From Actinomycetes bacterium (GTDB lineage: Bacteria; Actinomycetota; Actinomycetes; Actinomycetales; Microbacteriaceae), in NCBI GenBank assembly GCA_023431405.1, contig JAEYVZ010000099.1:1-50417 (forward strand): 50,417 nucleotides of DNA. Reading direction: 5' to 3'. Shown piece after piece: positions 1 through 11,008 of the stretch (the first letter of the stretch is position 1; every line of letters starts with the position of its first letter). The notes under the pieces are model-generated. The model saw only the letters and a program-made list of their open reading frames with translations, was not told the origin of the DNA and made no database searches. A program made the translations under genes and the position numbers.

Positions 1-7
1 GACGCAA

Positions 8-38
8 AACGCCGGCATCCTGAGGGATCCGGCGTTCG
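8..38 (-). terminator. terminator after tRNA-Ala
   Basis: Just past the 3' end of tRNA-Ala (leftward transcription) there is a GC-rich inverted repeat built on AACGCCGG and its complement, with one bulged base. In the leftward transcript a short T run (GTTTTGCG) follows. This fits an intrinsic terminator for the tRNA-Ile/tRNA-Ala unit. Confidence 0.6.
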
Positions 39-44
39 GAGAAA

Positions 45-120
45 TGGTGGAGCCTAGGAGATTCGAACTCCTGACATCCTGCTTGCAAAGCAGGCGCTCT
101 ACCAACTGAGCTAAGGCCCC
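45..120 (-). tRNA. tRNA-Ala (TGC anticodon)
   Basis: Read on the minus strand, the 76 bases start GGGGCCTTAGCTCAG and end with an encoded CCA. A seven-base acceptor stem, a D arm, an anticodon arm with TGC in a TTTGCAA loop, and a T arm with GTTCGAAT are all visible. It lies 16 bases downstream of tRNA-Ile in the same direction. The pair sits beyond the 3' end of the gyrB-gyrA block, a common place for these tRNAs in actinobacteria. Confidence 0.97.
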
Positions 121-136
121 TTACGGGAAATTTCTG

Positions 137-210
137 TGGGGCTACCAGGACTTGAACCTGGGACCTCTTCATTATCAGTGAAGCGCTCTAACCGCCTGAG
201 CTATAGCCCC
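137..210 (-). tRNA. tRNA-Ile (GAT anticodon)
   Basis: Minus-strand sequence begins GGGGCTATAGCTCAG and ends GTAGCCCCA. It has a normal D arm, an anticodon loop reading CTGATAA (anticodon GAT) and a T arm with GTTCAAGT. Only the first base after the acceptor stem is encoded, so the rest of CCA must be added after transcription; a CCA-adding enzyme gene lies at 25746-27194. It is probably co-transcribed with the following tRNA-Ala. Confidence 0.96.
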
Positions 211-292
211 GTCTGGAGACCGGCACCGACGCCGTCAACCTCCAAGACTTTACCTGAATCGCGCGCTAATCCGAAATCGCGGACGGCGCGGA

Positions 293-693
293 TCAGTTCG
301 AGGTGAACCCGACGAGCAGGCCGCCCGTCACCTTCACCATCAGGTTGTAGATGCCGGCCACGACCGCACCCAGCACCGTGACGACGATGAGGTTCAGGAT
401 CGCGACGATCGCCGCGAACGCCATCACCTGCGGCAGGTTGATGACCTCGCTCAGCACGAACGACCCATCGGTGAACGCACGCAGAAGCTCATCGAGCTGC
501 GCGAGCAGGTTGGTCGACTGCAGCACGAGGAACACCAGGAACACCGAGACGAGCGTCACGATCGCCAGCGCCACCGCCGCCAGGAACGACAGCTTCACCG
601 CCGACCAGAAGTCGATGTAGACCAGGCGCAGTCGCACCTGCTTCGCGCTCGTCTTGCTGGACGACTTCTTCGCCAGCTTGTCGGCTACCGTGC

Positions 694-697
<4 letters not shown>
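293..697 (-). CDS. DUF3566 membrane protein downstream of gyrA
   Basis: This 134-residue protein has a basic, Lys/Ser-rich N-terminus (about residues 1-22) and two long hydrophobic segments (about 33-60 and 92-118). That is the two-helix arrangement of the actinobacterial DUF3566 family, to which the mycobacterial gene next to gyrA (Rv0007) belongs. Its start codon overlaps the gyrA stop by four bases (ATGA), so it is very probably translationally coupled to gyrA. The family's function is not established; in mycobacteria the locus is discussed in connection with cell-envelope and division proteins. Family assignment rests on position plus topology and is fairly secure; the role is unknown. 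Confidence 0.85.
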
Positions 698-3282
<2,585 letters not shown>

Positions 3283-3315
3283 GTGTCTTCGCTCTTATCG
3301 TCCGGGCTTGGCTGC

Positions 3316-3390
3316 GGGATGACGATCGCAGGGGAAGAGCGGGGACCCCGCCGCTTCGCGGCACCCCGATTTCCCTGAGATCGTCATCCC
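3316..3390. repeat. inverted repeat in the gyrB-gyrA spacer
   Basis: Two arms of about 20 bp (GGGATGACGATC...CAGGG...AA at 3316-3336 and its near-complement at 3371-3390) enclose a second GC-rich palindrome (GCGGGG/CCCCGC). In RNA this would form a long branched hairpin between gyrB and gyrA. It could attenuate or process the transcript, or be a copy of a dispersed palindromic element; the sequence alone does not decide. Confidence 0.6.
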
Positions 3391-3452
3391 TCCGCCCTCT
3401 CGTCAGTCGTTCGTCGTGTCGGTCGCGACCGCCGGCCGCAGGTGGGTAGGGC

Positions 3453-5495
3453 CTAGATGTCCAGGAAGCGGACGTCCTTGGCGTTGCGCTGGATGAAGGA
3501 ACGACGCGACTCGACGTCTTCGCCCATCAGCACCGAGAAGATCTCGTCCGCAGCGGCCGCATCGTCGATGGTCACCTGACGCAGGGTGCGCGTGTTGTGA
3601 TCCATCGTGGTCTCCCACAGCTCCTTCGGGTTCATCTCGCCGAGACCCTTGTAGCGCTGGATGCCGGATTCCTTCGGGATGCGCTTGCCGTTGGCGAGCC
3701 CGTCGGCCAGCAGCGCGTCACGCTCCCGATCGCTGAAGACGTACTCGTGCTCCGCGTTCGTCCACTTGAGCCGGTACAGCGGCGGCATCGCGAGGTACAC
3801 GAAACCGGCCTCGATGAGCCCGCGCATGTAGCGGAAGAGGAGCGTCAGCAGCAGCGTCGTGATGTGCTGGCCGTCGACATCGGCATCCGCCATCAGGACG
3901 ATCTTGTGATACCGAGCCTTCTCGACGTTGAAGTCCTCGCCGATGCCGGTTCCGAACGCGGAGATGATCGCCTGGATCTCGTTGTTGCCGAGTGCACGGT
4001 CGAGACGTGCCTTCTCGACGTTGAGCACCTTGCCGCGCAGCGAAAGGATGGCCTGCGTCTCCGGGTCGCGGCCGCGCACCGCGGAGCCGCCGGCCGAGTC
4101 ACCCTCCACGAGGAAGATCTCGCTGATCGACGGGTCTTTGCTCGTGCAGTCCTTGAGCTTGTCGGGCATCGACGCCGACTCGAAGACGCTTTTGCGCCGT
4201 GCCGTCTCGCGGGCCTTGCGGGCAGCGAGGCGCGCGGTGGCGGCGTCGATCGCCTTCGTGATGACGCGCTTCGCCTGCGCCGGGTTGCGGTCGAGCCAGT
4301 CTGTGAGCTGGTCGCCGACGATCTTCTGCACGAACGCCTTCGCCTCGGTGTTGCCGAGCTTCGTCTTCGTCTGGCCCTCGAACTGCGGCTCGGAGAGCTT
4401 CACCGAGATGACCGCGGTGAGGCCCTCGCGGATGTCGTCGCCGGTGAGGTTGTCGTCTTTCTCCTTCAGAAGACCCTTGTCTCGCGCGTAGCTGTTGATC
4501 TTCGTCGTCAGCGCCGCGCGGAAGCCCTCTTCGTGGGTGCCGCCCTCGTGGGTGTTGATCGTGTTGGCGAAGGTGAAGACGTTCTCGGTGTAACTCGTGG
4601 TCCACTGCATCGCGAGCTCGAGCGAGATGTGACGCACCGTGTCTTCCGACTCGATCTCGATGATCTCGTCGTTGACGACCTCCGCCTTGCGCACCTTGTT
4701 GAGGTACTCGACGTAGTCGACGAGGCCGCGCTCGTAGTGGAAGTCGTCGTGAGGCGACGTCGTGATGGCGGTGCCGTCTGCGCCGTCGACGATGTACGCC
4801 GAATCCGGGCGTTCGTCGCTGAGCGTGATGCGCAGGCCCTTGTTGAGGAACGCCGTCTGCTGGAAGCGAGTGCGCAGCGTGTCGTAGTCGAAGTGGACCG
4901 TCTCGAAGATCTCGGGGTCGGGCCAGAAAGTGACGATCGTGCCGGTCTCGTCGCTCTCCTCCCCGCGGGCGAGCGGGCCCTCAGGTTTGCCGCCGGCCGA
5001 GAAGCTCTGCCGCCACACGTACCCCTGACGACGGATCTCCACTTGGAACCGCGTCGACAGAGCGTTCACGACCGAGGAGCCGACACCATGCAGACCACCC
5101 GACACCGCGTACCCGCCGCCGCCGAACTTGCCGCCGGCGTGCAGCACGGTGAGCACGACCTCGACGGTCGACTTGGTGGGGTCGGAGGCGTGAGGGTCGA
5201 CGGGGATTCCGCGACCGTTGTCGACCACGCGCAGACCCCCGTCTTCGAGGATCGTCACGTTGATGGTGTCGCAGTACCCGGCGAGGGCCTCATCGACCGC
5301 GTTGTCGACGATCTCGTAGACGAGGTGATGCAGACCGCGCTCACCCGTGGAGCCGATGTACATGCCGGGACGCTTGCGGACGGCTTCGAGTCCTTCGAGG
5401 ACCTGGATGGCGTCGGCCCCGTACTCGTTGGGAACCTTCGCGGACTGGGGCGACTGGGGTTCCTCAGGAACGCTGTCGGGGGTTTCGGACGTCAT
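3453..5495 (-). CDS. gyrB: DNA gyrase subunit B
   Basis: GyrB is the ATPase subunit of gyrase. The 680-residue protein has a GHKL ATPase domain: EIVDNAVDEA at 61-70 with the catalytic Glu61 and Mg-binding Asn65, DNGRGIP at 92-98, then GGLHGVGSSVVNALS. The transducer domain follows, then a TOPRIM domain with EGDSAGG and a DADVDG metal motif, and a C-terminal tail with QRYKGLGEM. An in-frame ATG 14 codons further upstream exists, but it lies on the probable promoter -10 element, so the ATG at 5495 (MTSETPDS) is preferred. GGAG sits 13 bases before it. Length is normal for actinobacteria. Confidence 0.97.
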   Translation of the reverse strand: MTSETPDSVPEEPQSPQSAKVPNEYGADAIQVLEGLEAVRKRPGMYIGSTGERGLHHLVYEIVDNAVDEALAGYCDTINVTILEDGGLRVVDNGRGIPVDPHASDPTKSTVEVVLTVLHAGGKFGGGGYAVSGGLHGVGSSVVNALSTRFQVEIRRQGYVWRQSFSAGGKPEGPLARGEESDETGTIVTFWPDPEIFETVHFDYDTLRTRFQQTAFLNKGLRITLSDERPDSAYIVDGADGTAITTSPHDDFHYERGLVDYVEYLNKVRKAEVVNDEIIEIESEDTVRHISLELAMQWTTSYTENVFTFANTINTHEGGTHEEGFRAALTTKINSYARDKGLLKEKDDNLTGDDIREGLTAVISVKLSEPQFEGQTKTKLGNTEAKAFVQKIVGDQLTDWLDRNPAQAKRVITKAIDAATARLAARKARETARRKSVFESASMPDKLKDCTSKDPSISEIFLVEGDSAGGSAVRGRDPETQAILSLRGKVLNVEKARLDRALGNNEIQAIISAFGTGIGEDFNVEKARYHKIVLMADADVDGQHITTLLLTLLFRYMRGLIEAGFVYLAMPPLYRLKWTNAEHEYVFSDRERDALLADGLANGKRIPKESGIQRYKGLGEMNPKELWETTMDHNTRTLRQVTIDDAAAADEIFSVLMGEDVESRRSFIQRNAKDVRFLDI

Positions 5496-5535
5496 ATGTT
5501 TTCGAACACTCCAGATCGGATTCCAGGGTCTCTCC

Positions 5536-5541
5536 ATCCTA
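5536..5541 (-). promoter_or_regulatory. probable gyrB promoter -10 element
   Basis: On the minus strand the hexamer TAGGAT lies about 45 bases before the chosen gyrB start, at the expected -10 position for a short leader. No good -35 is visible 17 bases upstream (a C/T-rich stretch), so the call is tentative. Its location argues against a gyrB start at 5537. Confidence 0.35.
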
Positions 5542-5618
5542 TCCGCTCAGGACCCCCAAAAGGCCACTGAAAGGCCCTGTGGCGCCCGAAAAATCGTCCG
5601 GAGGTCGCAGGACGTGGT

Positions 5619-6122
5619 TCACCCGTAGGTATCGCGAGGACCGCGCCCTGGAACGGCTCTGGGGCCCCATTTCCAGGAGGGGACGTCCGGACCCACGAAA
5701 CGCACGTTCTCGACGCGGGCCTCCGGGAAGCGTCGAGCGATCTCGGTCACGATCACGCCCCGCATGAGCTGGAGGTTCTTCGCCCACGCCGTCGAGTCGC
5801 ACTGCACCGTGAGGAGCCCATCGGAGAGAGCGACGGGAGACGCGTGCCGCGCCGTCTCCTCGCCGGCGACCTGCTCCCACTGGAGCACGAGATCCTCGCG
5901 GGCCAGCTGCGAATCCCATCCGGCCTGACGGGTGAGGTCGGCGAGGGCGTCGCCGATGCCCTTCGGGTCGCGACCCGGCATGAACGGCTGATTCTCCTCG
6001 TCGTCCTGCCGGCGCCGGCGGCGCCGAGCGCGCGGAGACGGGTCGAGACCACGCAGGCGGAGGTACGTCGCGAGCGTCTCCGGCGTCTCCATCCCGGAGG
6101 GTGCCGTCTCGTCGTCAGCCAT
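5619..6122 (-). CDS. DciA-like DUF721 protein
   Basis: This 167-residue protein has a variable, very basic N-terminal part (an Arg run near residue 35) and a C-terminal DUF721 domain (about 60-160) with the typical W(D)xxV...A..T.P..L.dg.L.V.c.s..WA..L pattern. DUF721 includes DciA, which helps load the replicative helicase in bacteria lacking DnaC; actinobacterial members sit next to recF, as here. Its ATG overlaps the recF stop by eight bases (ATGGCTGA), indicating translational coupling. A longer in-frame reading frame extends upstream inside recF but has no reason to be used. Family membership is likely; a helicase-loading role is inferred from the family. Confidence 0.82.
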   Translation of the reverse strand: MADDETAPSGMETPETLATYLRLRGLDPSPRARRRRRRQDDEENQPFMPGRDPKGIGDALADLTRQAGWDSQLAREDLVLQWEQVAGEETARHASPVALSDGLLTVQCDSTAWAKNLQLMRGVIVTEIARRFPEARVENVRFVGPDVPSWKWGPRAVPGRGPRDTYG

Positions 6123-7332
6123 CGGCGCTCTCCCGAATGGTTCCCGCCTCGACGTACACCGTCCGGGTGCGCAGCGCCTCCGGAACATCGCCCTCGACCG
6201 CCGCGGTGACGATGACCTGCTCGAAATCGGCGACGACACCCGCTAGCCTCGCGCGGCGATCGGCATCCAGCTCGGCGAACACGTCGTCGAGGATGAGCAC
6301 GGGGTCTCCGAGCATGGACTGCTCCCGCAGGAGTCGGGCCGATGCGAGCCGCAGCGACAGCGCGACAGACCACGATTCACCGTGCGACGCGTATCCCTTG
6401 ACCGGAAGACCGCGCACCCGCAGCAGGAGATCGTCGCGATGCGGACCGACCAGCGTCACACCGCGCTCGAGTTCTGACGCCCGCTTGGCCGCAAGCACCG
6501 CACGGAACGAGGCCTCGACCTCCGCAGCCGATCGGGCCGCGGCCTCGTGGACGACCTTCGCTCCGCCCGCCGAGCCGTCTGCAGCATCGGATGCCGCCTC
6601 CCGATCACCGCCCTCGTCATCGTCGGAGCCAGCGCCGTCGATCGTGAGCGTCCACTCCAGTTCGGGGCGATGGTCGTCCCCGGCGATCGTCGTGTAGGCC
6701 TCAGCCAACGGGCCCGCCAGATCGGAAGCGAGCGCCAGCCGCGCACGGATGACCTGGGTGCCCAGCTGGACCAGCTTGTCGTCCCACACGTCGAGCGTCG
6801 TGAGCTCCTCGCCACGGATGCCGCGGGCACGGGCCGATTTCAGCAAGGCGGTGCGCTGCTTGAGCACGCGGTCGTAGTCGGCGAGCACACCCGCCATGCG
6901 CGGAGCGCGCTGGATGAGGAGCTGATCGGCGAAACGGCGCCTCGATGACGGATCGCCGCGGACGATCTGCAGATCTTCCGGGGCGAACAGCACGACCTGG
7001 GCGTAACGCGGGAGCTCCGACGACTTCACGGCCGACCCGTTGACGCGCGCCTTGTTCGACCCCGAGCGGTTGAGCTGCGCCTCGAGGATCACGCGACGCT
7101 CACCGTGAGCGAGACGGGTGCGCACGATCGCAGCGCTCGCGCCGTCACGGACCATCGGCGCATCCTGTGACACGCGGTGAGATCCCAGGGTGGCGAAGTA
7201 GCCGATGGCTTCGGCGAGGTTGGTCTTTCCTTGACCGTTGCGGCCGACGAACACGTTCGTTCCCGCGTGAAGCGACACCTCGGCTGCCGCATAGTTGCGG
7301 AAGTCCACGAGGCTGAGCTGCTCCACGATCAC
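6115..7332 (-). CDS. recF: DNA replication and repair protein RecF
   Basis: RecF is an SMC-like ATPase that, with RecO and RecR, directs RecA onto gapped DNA. The 405-residue protein opens with MIVEQLSLVDFRNY, has Walker A GRNGQGKT at 30-37, an ABC-type signature region (SHGESWSVALSLRLA) and a Walker B/D-loop (LILDDVFAELD). The start is GTG at 7332, preceded by AGGGTG. A Ser/Asp/Glu-rich insert (about residues 230-255) is the only irregular stretch. It follows dnaN after only 88 bp; the gnd gene found at this spot in mycobacteria is absent. It overlaps dciA. Confidence 0.95.
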   Translation of the reverse strand: MIVEQLSLVDFRNYAAAEVSLHAGTNVFVGRNGQGKTNLAEAIGYFATLGSHRVSQDAPMVRDGASAAIVRTRLAHGERRVILEAQLNRSGSNKARVNGSAVKSSELPRYAQVVLFAPEDLQIVRGDPSSRRRFADQLLIQRAPRMAGVLADYDRVLKQRTALLKSARARGIRGEELTTLDVWDDKLVQLGTQVIRARLALASDLAGPLAEAYTTIAGDDHRPELEWTLTIDGAGSDDDEGGDREAASDAADGSAGGAKVVHEAAARSAAEVEASFRAVLAAKRASELERGVTLVGPHRDDLLLRVRGLPVKGYASHGESWSVALSLRLASARLLREQSMLGDPVLILDDVFAELDADRRARLAGVVADFEQVIVTAAVEGDVPEALRTRTVYVEAGTIRESADG

Positions 7333-7420
7333 CAGAACACCCTAATTCCCGCCGCTGACCGGCATCCTTCTCGCCGGGCTGAGCCCGCCGAGCTGAGCCT
7401 GTCGGGCCGAGCGTGCGGAC

Positions 7421-8569
7421 TCAGCGCAGCAGCAGGTTCGGCTGCAGGAGGTACTTGAAGCTCTCCGGCGTGCCCGAGGTCTGCGGCGTGATCAGCACCG
7501 GGCTGAGCTTGTTCGCGTTATCGCTCGACGTGAAGGTGATGCGCGTGAACTCGCTCTTCACCGCGCCGAGCGCCTCGAGGAGGTACTGCGGGTTGAGGCC
7601 GAGCGTGACCTCCTCGCCGGTGAGCGTCGCATCGACGGCTTCGGTCGCACGGGCCTGCTCGGTTCCCGATGCATCCATCGACACGCCTTCATCGGTGAAG
7701 GTGAAGCGCAGCGGCGCCGACCGGTCGAGCACGAGCGACACACGACGCACGGCTTCGGCGAGCTCCGCCGTGTTCACGACCGCGTAGTGGTCGGTCTGCT
7801 CGGGGAACAGACGGCGCACCGGCGGGAAGTTTCCCTTGATGAGCAGCGACGTGACGGTCTTGTTGCCTGCGGTGAACGCGATGATCTCACGGTCGCCCGA
7901 CCCCGAGAACGCGACCTGGATGTCTCCGGAGTGCGCGAAGGTCTTGCCGACCTCCGTCAACGTGCGGGCCGGGACGAGTGCCGCAGTGGCTTCATCGTCA
8001 CCGGCGGTGGTGGTGCCCGCATCCCACGGGATCTCGCGCAGCGCCACACGGTACCGGTCGGTGGCGACGAGACTCAGCTCATTGCCGGCGACCTCGAGCT
8101 GCACACCCGTGAGCACGGGGGTGACATCATCGCGGGAGGCGGCGAAGGCGACCTGAGCGATCGCGGTCGCGAAATCCTCGGCGGGGACGAGTCCGGCTTC
8201 ACCGGAGACCTCGGGGATGGCCGGGTACTCCTGCACCGGCATCGACGCCAGCGTGAATCGCGCGGAACCGCAGGTGAGGACGATCCCGTTCTCTTCGTCC
8301 TGCTCGATCTGGATCGGTGCGTTCGGCAGGCGGCTGGCGATCTCGGAGAGCAGTCGTCCATGCACGAGGATCGTGCCGGGCTCGTCGACGGTCGCCTCGA
8401 TGGTCGTACGCGCCGATGCCTCGTAGTCGAATGCGGCGAGCGAGAGACCGGCGTCGGAAGCTTCGATCAGCACGCCAGCCAGGATCGGCTGGGGATTGCG
8501 CTGCGGCAGGAGCTTCACGACGAAAGACACGGCCTCGCTGAACACATCGCGATTGACGTGAAACTTCAC
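7421..8569 (-). CDS. dnaN: DNA polymerase III beta sliding clamp
   Basis: The 382-residue protein has the length and three-fold domain organisation of the ring-shaped sliding clamp that tethers DNA polymerase III to its template. Recognisable family sequence includes MKFHVNRDVFSEAVSFVVK at the N-terminus and LLIKGNFPPVRRLFPE in the middle domain. The start codon is GTG at 8569, with AGGGAG a few bases upstream. The gene reads away from oriC, which occupies the interval before it, and is followed by recF in the same direction. Confidence 0.97.
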   Translation of the reverse strand: MKFHVNRDVFSEAVSFVVKLLPQRNPQPILAGVLIEASDAGLSLAAFDYEASARTTIEATVDEPGTILVHGRLLSEIASRLPNAPIQIEQDEENGIVLTCGSARFTLASMPVQEYPAIPEVSGEAGLVPAEDFATAIAQVAFAASRDDVTPVLTGVQLEVAGNELSLVATDRYRVALREIPWDAGTTTAGDDEATAALVPARTLTEVGKTFAHSGDIQVAFSGSGDREIIAFTAGNKTVTSLLIKGNFPPVRRLFPEQTDHYAVVNTAELAEAVRRVSLVLDRSAPLRFTFTDEGVSMDASGTEQARATEAVDATLTGEEVTLGLNPQYLLEALGAVKSEFTRITFTSSDNANKLSPVLITPQTSGTPESFKYLLQPNLLLR

Positions 8570-9051
8570 AGGGGCTCCCTTGACGTCGAGTAGGGCCCTC
8601 CCATGCTAGTGCCACGACCGACGTGCTTCGGAAGAACCTTGTGGTTCACGTCCCCGCTCTCCCCAGGTGATCGAGTGCCCTTTTCATATCTTTCTCTCTG
8701 TCATGGTGTTAACCGCTGTGGAAACTGTGGATAACTCGGCGGATCCCTTTCAGGGAGCGGAAACCACACGTGTGTAAGTTGTGGGCGAGCTGCGGATGCC
8801 TTGTGAGACGCGGCACTCCGGCGAAGGAGTCATCCACGGTGTCATCCACAGGCGAGGGCATTCGACTCACAATCCGTCGACAGCGCAACGGAGTTATCCA
8901 CAGGCTGTCCACACTGTGAAGAACGCGAATGATCGGCATCCTGCGGGCGCCTGTCAAGCGCCGACTGCGGAATATATCGGCAGAGAAGATGCGTGACGAT
9001 GCACGGATGCCGGGCAGGCGTCATCCGTGGTTGCGGCAGCAGCCGTGGGTG
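8570..9051. other. oriC: chromosomal origin of replication (oriC)
   Basis: The 482 bp between dnaN and dnaA contain no gene but many DnaA-box-like 9-mers. Plus-strand sites are TTATCCACA at 8894-8902 (consensus), CTGTCCACA at 8905-8913, TCATCCACA at 8842-8850 and TCATCCACG at 8830-8838. Minus-strand sites are TTATCCACA at 8726-8734 (consensus) and GTTTCCACA at 8717-8725; a weaker TTGTGGGCG is near 8778. A/T- and pyrimidine-rich sequence at 8681-8712 (TTTTCATATCTTTCTCTCTG) next to the left box pair is the best candidate unwinding element. A dnaA-oriC-dnaN arrangement is standard in actinobacteria. Confidence 0.93.
9002..9029 (-). terminator. possible terminator hairpin after dnaA
   Basis: An eight-base perfect stem (CACGGATG / CATCCGTG) with a 12-base loop lies 23 bases past the dnaA stop codon. 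No T run follows in the leftward transcript, so intrinsic termination is uncertain. It may only be a structural feature at the edge of oriC. Confidence 0.35.
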
Positions 9052-10488
9052 TCAGCGGCCGACGCGGCCGAGCTGCGTCGTGATCTCCGACACCTGGTTG
9101 TAGATCGAGCGCCGCTCCTTCATGAGCTCGCTGATCTTCTTGTAGGCGTACATGACCGTCGTGTGATCGCGATTGCCGAAGAGCTGACCGATCTTGGGCA
9201 GGGACAGATTCGTGCGCTCACGGCACAGATACATGGCGATCTGCCGGGCCGTGGCGACCGACTGCGACCGGCTCGATCCGTACAGGTCATCGACGGAGAG
9301 TCGGAAGTACTGTGCCGTGGCGGTGATGATGTCGGTCGGCGAGATCACGTTCGCGTCGTCGTGGTCGACGATGTCTCTCAGCACGGTCTGGGCGAGTGCG
9401 ATGTCGAGGGTCGAACGGTTGAGATTGGCGAAGGCCGAGACCCGGATCAGGGCGCCCTCGAGCTCGCGGATGTTCGATGAGACCTTCGTGGCGATGTACT
9501 CGAGCACATCGTCGGGTACGAGGAGCCGCTCCGACTGGGCCTTCTTGCGGAGGATCGCGATGCGCGTCTCGAGGTCGGGCGCCTGCACGTCGGTGATGAG
9601 CCCCCACTCGAAACGACTGCGCATGCGGTCTTCGAAGCCCGTCAGCTGGCGGGGCGGCACATCGCTCGTGATCACGACCTGCTTGTCGTGGTCGTGGAGC
9701 GTGTTGAAGGTGTGGAAGAAGGCTTCCTGAGTCTCTGCGCGGCCTTGCAGGAACTGGATGTCGTCGATGAGCAGCACGTCGACATCGCGATAGCGCGCCT
9801 GGAAGGCGGAGCCGCGGTTGTTCGCGATCGAGTTGATGAAGTCGTTGGTGAACTCTTCGCTCGAGACGTACCGGACACGGATGCCGGCGTAGAGGCTGAG
9901 GGCGTAATCGCCGATGGCGTGGAGGAGGTGCGTCTTGCCGAGCCCCGAGTCGCCGTAGATGAACAGCGGGTTGTACGCCTTCGCCGGTGCCTCGGCGACG
10001 GCCACCGCCGCCGCGTGGGCGAAGCGGTTGGACTGGCCGATGACGAAGTTGTCGAACGTGTACTTGGGGTTCAAGCGGGTATCGCTGCGCGATGGCGGCT
10101 CCGTGTACTCCTCCAGCGGAGGACGCGAGATCGCCGCCGGGGCGGAGAGAGGGGAGGCAGCCGGCGCCGAGGCGGAATTCTGTACGGGGACCGGCGCGGT
10201 CAGGCGAGCGTCGGCGAGCTCCGGATTGACGACGACACGGAAGCTCGACGCCTCCGGCTGCGCATCGACCCTCGCGAGCGCTTCCATGATCGGTGTGCGC
10301 AGTCGCTTGTTCAGCTGGGCGGCGGTGAGATCGTTCGGAACGTCGAGGTACAGGGTTCCGCTCATGACTCCCTGGGCGACGGCGAGATTCAGGAAGCCCT
10401 GGAGCTGCGGAGTGACACGCTCGTCGACGGCGAGGACCTCGAGCACTGCGGTCCAGACGGGGACGTCCGGAATCTCGTGCTGTGTCAT
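9052..10488 (-). CDS. dnaA: chromosomal replication initiator DnaA
   Basis: DnaA binds DnaA boxes in oriC as an ATP-dependent oligomer and opens the duplex. The 478-residue protein shows domain I (1-85), a short Pro/Ala-rich linker (about 95-138), the AAA+ domain with Walker A GDSGLGKT at 179-186 and Walker B VLLIDDIQFL, and the C-terminal box-binding domain with the DnaA signature around RDHTTVMYAYKKI. The ATG at 10488 (MTQHEIPD) follows GGGGAG; an in-frame extension of 57 codons upstream is unlike the family and covers the promoter region. DnaA boxes upstream of the gene suggest autoregulation. Confidence 0.97.
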   Translation of the reverse strand: MTQHEIPDVPVWTAVLEVLAVDERVTPQLQGFLNLAVAQGVMSGTLYLDVPNDLTAAQLNKRLRTPIMEALARVDAQPEASSFRVVVNPELADARLTAPVPVQNSASAPAASPLSAPAAISRPPLEEYTEPPSRSDTRLNPKYTFDNFVIGQSNRFAHAAAVAVAEAPAKAYNPLFIYGDSGLGKTHLLHAIGDYALSLYAGIRVRYVSSEEFTNDFINSIANNRGSAFQARYRDVDVLLIDDIQFLQGRAETQEAFFHTFNTLHDHDKQVVITSDVPPRQLTGFEDRMRSRFEWGLITDVQAPDLETRIAILRKKAQSERLLVPDDVLEYIATKVSSNIRELEGALIRVSAFANLNRSTLDIALAQTVLRDIVDHDDANVISPTDIITATAQYFRLSVDDLYGSSRSQSVATARQIAMYLCRERTNLSLPKIGQLFGNRDHTTVMYAYKKISELMKERRSIYNQVSEITTQLGRVGR

Positions 10489-10601
10489 GGCTCCCCAAGT
10501 CGTGGTCGAACGGGCGACAGCGGGATGCGCTCGTCGCTCGCGGGTGTTCGAGTGGCGCGGTTCACCGTGCTGCCGGGTGCCGGTCGTGATGGGACGGCGC
10601 C

Positions 10602-10610
10602 TGTGGATAA
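10602..10610 (-). promoter_or_regulatory. consensus DnaA box upstream of dnaA
   Basis: TTATCCACA on the minus strand, about 115 bases before the dnaA start and roughly 13 bases downstream of a possible -10. This is a suitable position for repression of dnaA by its own product. Confidence 0.7.
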
Positions 10611-10622
10611 CTCGTCCGTGCC

Positions 10623-10652
10623 ACGGTATGTCATCGAGGCGCGGACGAGCAA
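10623..10652 (-). promoter_or_regulatory. candidate dnaA promoter
   Basis: On the minus strand TTGCTC (10647-10652) and TACCGT (10623-10628) are separated by 18 bases, a plausible sigma-70-type promoter for actinobacteria. The leader would be about 130 bases and would include the consensus DnaA box at 10602-10610. Assigned by eye only. Confidence 0.35.
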
Positions 10653-10703
10653 AACCCACTGTAGATCGGGCCCGCGTGTCCTCGCCAGGCCACCTGTGAA
10701 GTC

Positions 10704-10712
10704 GGTGGATAA
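10704..10712 (-). promoter_or_regulatory. DnaA-box-like site between dnaA and rpmH
   Basis: TTATCCACC on the minus strand differs from the consensus box only at the last base. It lies in the divergent dnaA/rpmH intergenic region, 24 bases upstream of the rpmH -35, and could influence either promoter. Confidence 0.5.
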
Positions 10713-10735
10713 TGTCGTTTCCCGTACGTGCCGGT

Positions 10736-10764
10736 TTGAGTTCGCGCGAGACTCGACGTACCCT
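10736..10764 (+). promoter_or_regulatory. probable rpmH operon promoter
   Basis: TTGAGT (10736-10741) and TACCCT (10759-10764) are spaced by 17 bases, giving a start near 10771 and a leader of about 90 bases before rpmH. It would serve the rightward rpmH-rnpA-yidD-yidC-jag-rsmG block. Confidence 0.5.
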
Positions 10765-10858
10765 TACTCAGTTGACTTATGCCCGTCCTGGGCAGTCCCC
10801 ATGTACCCGTGTCCCCGGTCTAGAGCGTTCCGGTGACCGCCGATCCGGAGTGATCCTC

Positions 10859-10996
10859 ATGAGCAAGCGCACGTTCCAGCCCAACAACCGCCGCCGCGCC
10901 AAGAAGCACGGCTTCCGTGCCCGCATGCGCACCCGCGCCGGCCGCGCCATCCTCTCGGCTCGTCGCGCCAAGGGGCGCACCGAGCTCTCGGCCTGA
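10859..10996 (+). CDS. rpmH: 50S ribosomal protein L34
   Basis: This 45-residue, Arg/Lys-rich protein begins MSKRTFQPNNRRRAKKHGFR and continues with the RMRTRAGRAIL pattern diagnostic of L34. It is a structural protein of the large ribosomal subunit. The ATG at 10859 follows CCGGAGTGATCCTC, a usable ribosome site; a longer in-frame reading frame upstream is spurious. It is the first gene of the rightward operon and lies 12 bp before rnpA, the near-universal neighbour order. Confidence 0.97.
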   Translation: MSKRTFQPNNRRRAKKHGFRARMRTRAGRAILSARRAKGRTELSA

Positions 10997-11008
10997 TCCG
11001 ACGTACCG

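Noticed and set aside
5496..5537. 14-codon N-terminal extension of GyrB
   Set aside because: The extension overlaps the likely -10 element and is not found in the family; the start at 5495 fits better.
3597..5570. Long rightward open frame (657 codons) opposite gyrB
   Set aside because: Antisense shadow of an intact gyrB; composition is Arg/Val/Asp-rich with no domain.
8555..8572. parS-like GACGTGAAAC at the dnaN start
   Set aside because: Only half of the palindrome matches; the left half is absent.
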